Assembly (NCBI GenBank): GCA_008123405.1
Contig: VSSA01000001.1
Location: 248,001-312,000 of the forward strand
Direction of reading: 5' to 3'
Source of the DNA: Nocardioides sp. BGMRC 2183
Lineage (GTDB): Bacteria > Actinomycetota > Actinomycetes > Propionibacteriales > Nocardioidaceae
DNA length: 64,000 bases
A model generated the notes under the pieces. It had not been told where the DNA came from. It saw nothing but the letters and a program-made list of their open reading frames with translations, and did not search any database. A program made the position numbers and the translations under genes. Of this stretch, positions 59,699-64,000 are shown piece by piece (position 1 is the stretch's first letter; each line of letters starts with the position of its first letter).

Positions 59699-60613
59699 AT
59701 GTCTGGAGTCGACTGGCGGACACTGGCGGCGACGCAGGCCGGGCTGCTCACCCGCGCTCAGCTCACTGCGGCCGGCATCGACCGGTGGGCCGTCCGGCAC
59801 CGGTTGCGGACCGGGCGCTGGGTCGCGCACACCCCGACGGTGGTCGGCACGACCAACGGTCCCCTGACGCGGGAGGTCCTGCTCTGGATCGGCGTGCTCC
59901 ACGGTGGACCGCACGCGCTTCTCGGTGACCTGACCGCGGCGGCCGAACTGGGCCTGCGCAACTGGGCGCGTGAGGAGGTCACGATTCTCGTTCCGCGGGG
60001 CACCGACACCGGCGACGGACACCCTGGCATCAGATTCCGGGGAGTCCGACGGCCACTTCCCGACCTGCGGGTCCACGTCCACGGCCTGCCGGTGTGTCGT
60101 ATCGAACCAGCAGTGCTGCTGTTCGCCTCCCAACAGTCCTCAAGCCGCACCGTCAGCGGCGTCTTGGCTGCAGTGGTGCAGCAGCGGTTGACGACGCCGG
60201 ACCGACTCGCCCACTGGTTGACCCGGCTCGCGCCACTGCGCGGGGCTGGACAGATGCGGCAGGCGCTGGCCGACGTGACCGACGGTGCCCAGTCCACCGC
60301 CGAGATCGACGTCCGTCGGATGTGCCGTGCGGCCGGCCTCTGCCCACCCCGACGCCAGGTACGACGGCGAGACGCGACAGGGCGGGCGCGCTACACCGAC
60401 TGCGAGTGGCGCCTGGCGGACGGGCGGGTGCTGGTGCTCGAGGTCGACGGCGGCTTCCACATGGAGGTCGAGCATTGGGAGGAGGACATCGCGCGGCAAC
60501 GAGCACTTGCCGCCTCCGATCGGATGATCGTCCGGTGCACCGCCAGGGAACTTCGTGACGAGCCGGAACTCGTGGCAGAGCAACTGCGCATGCTCGGCGT
60601 ACCTGCTGCGTAG
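59699..60613 (+). CDS. AbiEi-like N-terminal/DUF559-type protein
   Basis: 304 residues. The N-terminal part (LAATQAGLLTRAQLTAAGIDRWAVRHRLRTGRWV) resembles the AbiEi antitoxin winged-helix domain. The C-terminal 100 residues (YTDCEWRLADGRVLVLEVDGGFHME, EEDIARQRALAASDRMIVRCTARELRDEPELV) match the DUF559 endonuclease-like fold. Such proteins are abundant in actinobacteria, and no partner toxin is adjacent. CATGCT (59687-59692) is 6 nt before the ATG at 59699, supporting a leaderless start. Confidence 0.8.
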   Translation: MSGVDWRTLAATQAGLLTRAQLTAAGIDRWAVRHRLRTGRWVAHTPTVVGTTNGPLTREVLLWIGVLHGGPHALLGDLTAAAELGLRNWAREEVTILVPRGTDTGDGHPGIRFRGVRRPLPDLRVHVHGLPVCRIEPAVLLFASQQSSSRTVSGVLAAVVQQRLTTPDRLAHWLTRLAPLRGAGQMRQALADVTDGAQSTAEIDVRRMCRAAGLCPPRRQVRRRDATGRARYTDCEWRLADGRVLVLEVDGGFHMEVEHWEEDIARQRALAASDRMIVRCTARELRDEPELVAEQLRMLGVPAA

Positions 60614-60656
60614 TGCTAGCGCTGCACGACGACAGCTCCCGCCATCAGGCGCGTCC

Positions 60657-61637
60657 TCACAGCCAGCCGGAGCGTTTGAAGAACCACCACAGCCCCAACG
60701 AGGTGGCGATCATCAGCAGCAGTGCGAACGGGTAGCCGAACATCCAGTGCAGCTCGGGCATGTGATCGAAGTTCATGCCGTACACGCCGGCGATGAGCGT
60801 GGGCACCGCAGCCAGGCCGATCGCGGCGGAGATCTTGCGCATGTCGTCGTTCTGCTGCGCCGCGATCCGCGCCATGTGGCCGTCGAAGGCCGAGGAGAGC
60901 AGGCCCTCGAGCGTGTCGATCTGCTCCGCGGCTCGGGCCAGGTGGTCGACGATGTCGCGGAAGAACGGTGCCGCCTCCTCCACGACCTGGGAGGTGGCGC
61001 CGGTCGCGAACCGGTGCATCGGCTCGCGGAGCGGGAGGACCGCACGTCGTACCTCGGCGACCTCCCGCTTGAGGGTGTAGATCCGGCCCGACTCGTCGGT
61101 GCGGCGGTCACCGAAGACGGCCGCCTCCACCTCGTCCACGTCGTTCTCCAGGCCGGCCAGCACGGCGGCGTAGGAGTCGACGACCGCGTCGCACACGCCG
61201 TAGACCACGCCGGAAGGTCCGTGGTCGAGCATCGCCTGGCGCGACTCCAGGCTGCGGCGGGCGTCGCGCAAGGGCGATCCGCTGCCGTGGCGCACGGTGA
61301 CCACGAAGTCCGAGCCGACGAAGACGTTGATCTCGCCGGTCTCCACCGCGTCGTCGGCGTCGACGTACCAGAGCGTCTTGAGCACCAGGAAAAGGCTCGC
61401 GTCGTACCGCTCGAGCTTGGGGCGCTGGTGGGCCTTGACGGCGTCCTCGACCGCCAACCTGTGCAGGTCGAAGACCTCGGCGACCGCGGCGAGCTCGTGG
61501 TGCTCCGGCTCGTGCAGGCCGACCCAGATGAAGTCGCCCTCCTCGACGGCCGCCTCCCGCAGCGCGCGGACGTCGACCGACGGGCCGGCCTCGGCGACCC
61601 GGTGGCCGTTTCGATACAGCGCACCGTCCACGATCAC
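60657..61637 (-). CDS. corA: CorA family magnesium/cobalt transporter
   Basis: 326 residues with a cytoplasmic N-terminal domain (WVGLHEPEHHELAAVAEVFDLHRLAVEDAV), a long helix and two C-terminal membrane helices. The selectivity motif GMN is in VYGMNFDHMPEL, and the C-terminus KRSGWL is basic. GTG 61646 is usually chosen, but TAGCGT (61650-61645) overlaps it and lies 7 nt before the GTG at 61637, so a leaderless start at 61637 is preferred. Confidence 0.92.
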   Translation of the reverse strand: MIVDGALYRNGHRVAEAGPSVDVRALREAAVEEGDFIWVGLHEPEHHELAAVAEVFDLHRLAVEDAVKAHQRPKLERYDASLFLVLKTLWYVDADDAVETGEINVFVGSDFVVTVRHGSGSPLRDARRSLESRQAMLDHGPSGVVYGVCDAVVDSYAAVLAGLENDVDEVEAAVFGDRRTDESGRIYTLKREVAEVRRAVLPLREPMHRFATGATSQVVEEAAPFFRDIVDHLARAAEQIDTLEGLLSSAFDGHMARIAAQQNDDMRKISAAIGLAAVPTLIAGVYGMNFDHMPELHWMFGYPFALLLMIATSLGLWWFFKRSGWL

Positions 61638-61644
61638 AGACCGC

Positions 61645-61650
61645 ACGCTA
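61645..61650 (-). promoter_or_regulatory. Predicted -10 element of corA (leaderless)
   Basis: TAGCGT on the minus strand, 7 nt before GTG 61637. The same hexamer is predicted for kshA and hsaB. Confidence 0.45.
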
Positions 61651-61674
61651 GCCCCGGCGTCTGGCGCCGCCGAC

Positions 61675-61680
61675 TAGGCT
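61675..61680 (+). promoter_or_regulatory. Predicted -10 element of the histidine phosphatase gene
   Basis: TAGGCT, 8 nt before the GTG at 61689. Confidence 0.45.
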
Positions 61681-61688
61681 CACCGACC

Positions 61689-62405
61689 GTGGCCACCCTG
61701 ATCCTGCTGCGGCACGGCCGCACCACGGCGAACGCGTCCGGAATCCTCGCTGGTCGCCTGCCCGGCGTACGGCTCGATGAGACCGGGACGATGCAGGCCG
61801 AGCGAGCGGCGACGCGGATCGCCGGGGTGCCGGTCGCCGAGGTCGTCAGCAGTCCGCAGGAGCGGTGCCGGCAGACCGCCACGGCCGTGCTCGCCGCCCA
61901 ACGGGCCGCCGGCAACCGGCTGCGGGTCCGCACCGACAAGGCGCTGGCCGAGTGCGACTACGGCGAGTGGCAGGGACGGCCGCTGAAGGAGCTCGCCGAG
62001 GAGCCGCTGTGGCGCACGGTGCAGCGGCAGCCGTCGGCAGCCGTCTTCCCGGGCGGAGAGTCCCTGGTCGTGATGCAGCACCGCGCTGTCGATGCGGTAC
62101 GACGCCGCGACGCCGCGATCCAGGCGGAGCACGGAGCGGGAGCGGTGTGGGTGGCCGTCAGCCACGGCGACATCATCAAGGCGCTCCTCGCCGACGCCCT
62201 GGGCATGCACCTCGACCTGTTCCAACGTCTGCACGTCGATCCGGCGTCGATCTCGGTGATCCGCTACGGCGGCGACCGTCCGTTCGTGATGGCCAGCAAT
62301 ACCCACGACGGCGACCTGTCCTGGCTGGTCCCGCGCGCCGGCGAGGCACCCGCCGCCGATGCCGCCGTGGGCGGCGGCGCGGGACCCGGTGGGCCGCCCC
62401 GCTAG
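61689..62405 (+). CDS. Histidine phosphatase superfamily (phosphoglycerate-mutase-like) protein
   Basis: 238 residues. LLRHGRTTANASG is the RHG motif with the phosphorylated His; the other active-site residues are in SSPQERCRQTA (Arg), AECDYGEWQG (Glu) and VSHGDIIKALL (second His). It belongs to the MSMEG_4193-type group linked with DUF3090 and SCO1664 genes near mshC. The substrate is unknown. The C-terminal tail is Gly/Ala-rich. Its stop TAG lies inside the first copy of a tandem promoter duplication. Confidence 0.9.
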   Translation: MATLILLRHGRTTANASGILAGRLPGVRLDETGTMQAERAATRIAGVPVAEVVSSPQERCRQTATAVLAAQRAAGNRLRVRTDKALAECDYGEWQGRPLKELAEEPLWRTVQRQPSAAVFPGGESLVVMQHRAVDAVRRRDAAIQAEHGAGAVWVAVSHGDIIKALLADALGMHLDLFQRLHVDPASISVIRYGGDRPFVMASNTHDGDLSWLVPRAGEAPAADAAVGGGAGPGGPPR

Positions 62406-62429
62406 GTTGAGGCCGCCCCGCTAGGTTGA
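62392..62429 (+). repeat. Perfect tandem 19-bp duplication carrying a -10 element
   Basis: Units 62392-62410 and 62411-62429 are identical (GGCCGCCCCGCTAGGTTGA). Each has TAGGTT; the second copy (62422-62427) lies 6 nt before the ATG at 62434, as in a leaderless promoter. The first copy contains the stop codon of the histidine phosphatase gene. Confidence 0.9.
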
Positions 62430-62433
62430 GTGC

Positions 62434-62979
62434 ATGGCGATCGTGCACGGCTTCGACTCCCCGCAGCGCTTCGTCGCCGGCACCGTCGGCCGGCCCGGCG
62501 AACGCACCTTCTTCCTGCAGGCCAGCGATGGCGCCCGGGTGGTGTCGGTGGCGCTGGAGAAGGAGCAGGTGGCGGCGCTGGCCGAGCGGGTCGACGAGCT
62601 GCTCGACCAGGTGATGGCAGACGCCACCACGGTCTCGGTGGTGCCGGCGATGGCGCCCCGCGACCTGGTCGACGACGACCCGTTGGAGCAGCCGATCGAC
62701 GAGGAGTTCCGGGCCGGGACGATGACGCTCTCCTGGGATCCCGAGGACGAGCGGGTGGTGATCGAGGTCTTCCCGGTCGGTGAGGAGCCCGAGCAGGACG
62801 TCGAGCCGGACGAGATGCTGTTGGTCCGACTCGAGCCGGGCCGGGCGCGGGCGTTCGCGCAGCGCGCGGAGCGGGTGCTCGAGGCAGGGCGCCCCAGCTG
62901 TCCGTTCTGCGGTCAGCCGATCGACCCCGAGGGTCATCTCTGCGTGCGCGCCAACGGCTTCAAACGCCGCGAGCCGTGA
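62434..62979 (+). CDS. DUF3090 family protein
   Basis: 181 residues: VHGFDSPQRFVAGTVGRPGERTFFLQA at the start, TMTLSWDPEDERVVIEVFPVGEEP in the middle, and a C-terminal zinc-ribbon-like CPFCGQPIDPEGHLC. This family is conserved in actinobacteria between the histidine phosphatase and the SCO1664-family gene. Function is unknown. Its TGA overlaps the next GTG (GTGA). Confidence 0.92.
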   Translation: MAIVHGFDSPQRFVAGTVGRPGERTFFLQASDGARVVSVALEKEQVAALAERVDELLDQVMADATTVSVVPAMAPRDLVDDDPLEQPIDEEFRAGTMTLSWDPEDERVVIEVFPVGEEPEQDVEPDEMLLVRLEPGRARAFAQRAERVLEAGRPSCPFCGQPIDPEGHLCVRANGFKRREP

Positions 62980-63716
62980 CCCTCTCCCTCAAGGGCAGGA
63001 TCATGCCGGCCTCGAACGCGACCTTCCTCGCCGACCTGGACGGCGTCGAGGTGGTCTACAAGCCGATCGCCGGCGAGCGCCCGCTGTGGGACTTCCCGGA
63101 CGAGACGCTGGCCGGCCGCGAGGTGGCGGCGTACCTGGTGGCGCAGGCGACGGGGTGGGACCTGGTGCCGCGGACCTGGATCGGCGAGGGTCCGCACGGC
63201 CCCGGGATGCTCCAGGAGTGGCAGACCATCGTCGAGGACGAGGAGCCGGTCACCCTGGTGCCCGAAGGTGAGGTCCCGGACGACTGGTGCGCCGTCTTCG
63301 ACGGCTACGACGCCCAGGATCGACCGATCACGCTGATCCACGAGGACACTGCACCGCTGCGCCGGATGGCGCTCTTCGATGTCGTGGTGAACAACGCCGA
63401 CCGCAAGGGCGGCCATGTCCTGGCGATGCCGGGCGGCCACCGCTACGGGGTGGACCACGGCCTGACCTTCCACCACGAGCCCAAGCTCCGCACCGTGCTG
63501 TGGGGGTGGGCCGGTGAGCCCTTGGAGCCGGTGGAGACCAGGATGCTGGACGGACTCGCGACAGCGATCCGCGGCGACCTGGGCCGACAGCTGGCCAACC
63601 ACCTGGTCGAAGAGGAGATCGAGGCCGTCGAGCAGCGGATCGCCGCGGTCCGCGAGATCGGGGTGCTGCCGTCGCCGGGCGGCGGCTGGCCGGCCATCCC
63701 GTGGCCGCCGTTCTGA
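62976..63716 (+). CDS. SCO1664 family protein (PI3K/PI4K-like fold)
   Basis: 246 residues. VVYKPIAGERPLWDFPDETLAGREVAAYLV and LFDVVVNNADRKGGHVL followed by GVDHGLTFH resemble the kinase-like family with Lys, catalytic Asp (NADRK) and metal-binding Asp (VDHG). It is coupled with DUF3090 in actinobacteria and may phosphorylate or AMPylate an unknown partner. The start GTG lies within the previous stop. Confidence 0.88.
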   Translation: MTLSLKGRIMPASNATFLADLDGVEVVYKPIAGERPLWDFPDETLAGREVAAYLVAQATGWDLVPRTWIGEGPHGPGMLQEWQTIVEDEEPVTLVPEGEVPDDWCAVFDGYDAQDRPITLIHEDTAPLRRMALFDVVVNNADRKGGHVLAMPGGHRYGVDHGLTFHHEPKLRTVLWGWAGEPLEPVETRMLDGLATAIRGDLGRQLANHLVEEEIEAVEQRIAAVREIGVLPSPGGGWPAIPWPPF

Positions 63717-63749
63717 CCGGCCGCTCGGAGACCTTTCGGGGATGACCAT

Positions 63750-63755
63750 TAGCAT
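63750..63755 (+). promoter_or_regulatory. Predicted -10 element of mshC (leaderless)
   Basis: TAGCAT, 6 nt before the ATG at 63762. Confidence 0.5.
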
Positions 63756-63761
63756 CGGGGC

Positions 63762-64000
63762 ATGCGCGCTTGGTCCCCGGTCGAGGTCCCCACGCTCTCG
63801 GTGAGCGGCCCCGAGGTGTCGCTCCACGACACCGCCACCGGTGGTCGGGTGACGTCGGTCCCGGAGGACGCGGCGCGGTTGTACGTCTGCGGCATCACGC
63901 CGTACGACGCCACCCACATCGGGCACGCGAACACCTACCTAGCCTTCGATCTGCTCAACCGGGCCTGGCGCGCCGCCGGACATCCGGTCCGCTACGTGCA
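63762..64000 (+). CDS. mshC: Cysteine:GlcN-Ins ligase MshC, N-terminal part
   Basis: The first 79 residues run off the right edge. [29 protein letters not shown] holds the zinc Cys and the HIGH-type nucleotide motif of the cysteinyl-tRNA-synthetase-like ligase MshC. This enzyme joins cysteine to glucosaminyl-inositol in mycothiol synthesis, which fixes the organism as an actinobacterium. The [10 protein letters not shown] sequence separates MshC from CysS (usually TVYD). Confidence 0.92.
   Translation, partial: MRAWSPVEVPTLSVSGPEVSLHDTATGGRVTSVPEDAARLYVCGITPYDATHIGHANTYLAFDLLNRAWRAAGHPVRYV

Noticed and set aside
59699-60613. A type IV toxin-antitoxin pair
   Set aside because: Only the AbiEi-like/DUF559-like protein is present; neighbours are uppP and corA and no AbiEii-type toxin is adjacent.

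Overview
The window is a high-GC actinobacterial chromosome segment. Mycothiol ligase mshC, GuaB1, an F420-type luciferase-like oxidoreductase, DUF3090, DUF5703 and SCO1664-family genes and many leaderless GTG/ATG starts all point to Actinobacteria. The gene mix resembles Nocardioidaceae (Nocardioides/Pimelobacter-like), but the genus is an inference.

Left flank (1 to about 8.2 kb): a carboxymuconolactone-decarboxylase-family end, def, a coupled pair of acyl-CoA dehydrogenases behind a triple half-site operator, a second CMD protein, galK, guaB1, a helix-turn-helix-less LysR effector domain, an HNH nuclease and tRNA-Leu(GAG). From 8.2 to 11.6 kb lie an SDR/NTF2-like pair, a divergent TetR regulator with its palindrome, and an MHS-type transporter whose C-terminus looks grafted from a peptidase gene.

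Catabolic island (about 11.6 to 55.2 kb): nearly everything needed to open a steroid nucleus is here. There are KstD-type dehydrogenases (20.3, 23.3 and a divergent one at 39.3 kb), KshA (15.6 kb) with KshB (46.3 kb), four HsaA-like flavin monooxygenases, an HsaB-type flavin reductase, HsaC extradiol dioxygenase, HsaD hydrolase, a FadD3-type CoA ligase and six SDRs. A compact operon (32.95 to 40.7 kb) runs esterase, SDR, Baeyer-Villiger monooxygenase, HsaD, HsaA, HsaC, FAD dehydrogenase, which would suit removal of a C17 side chain followed by ring A cleavage. No Mce uptake genes are present. Instead there is a five-gene dipeptide-type ABC transporter next to a sulfatase, which suggests uptake of a polar or sulfated substrate. 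Two incomplete dikinase (PPDK/rifampin-phosphotransferase-like) proteins and a CX5R phosphatase sit in the middle and have no known role in steroid catabolism.

The most striking signal is regulatory. A 15-bp palindrome, consensus TCCCGnTSAnCGGGA, occurs in thirteen intergenic positions from 11.7 to 52.1 kb. In most cases a hexamer of form xAnnnT begins exactly 29 nt beyond its edge, often in both directions from one palindrome. This places the site near -49, where an activator would sit, and defines an apparently undescribed regulon that unites the island. It does not resemble the AAC/GTT-type KstR operator. Two IclR regulators encoded here have different palindromes at their own promoters.

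Right flank (55.2 to 64 kb): M23 and M20 peptidases, DUF5703, an aldo/keto reductase, uppP, an AbiEi/DUF559-like protein, corA, a histidine phosphatase, DUF3090, the SCO1664 family and the start of mshC, a typical conserved actinobacterial neighbourhood with leaderless promoters. No intergenic gap exceeds 300 bases, and no transposase, integrase, rRNA or CRISPR was seen.
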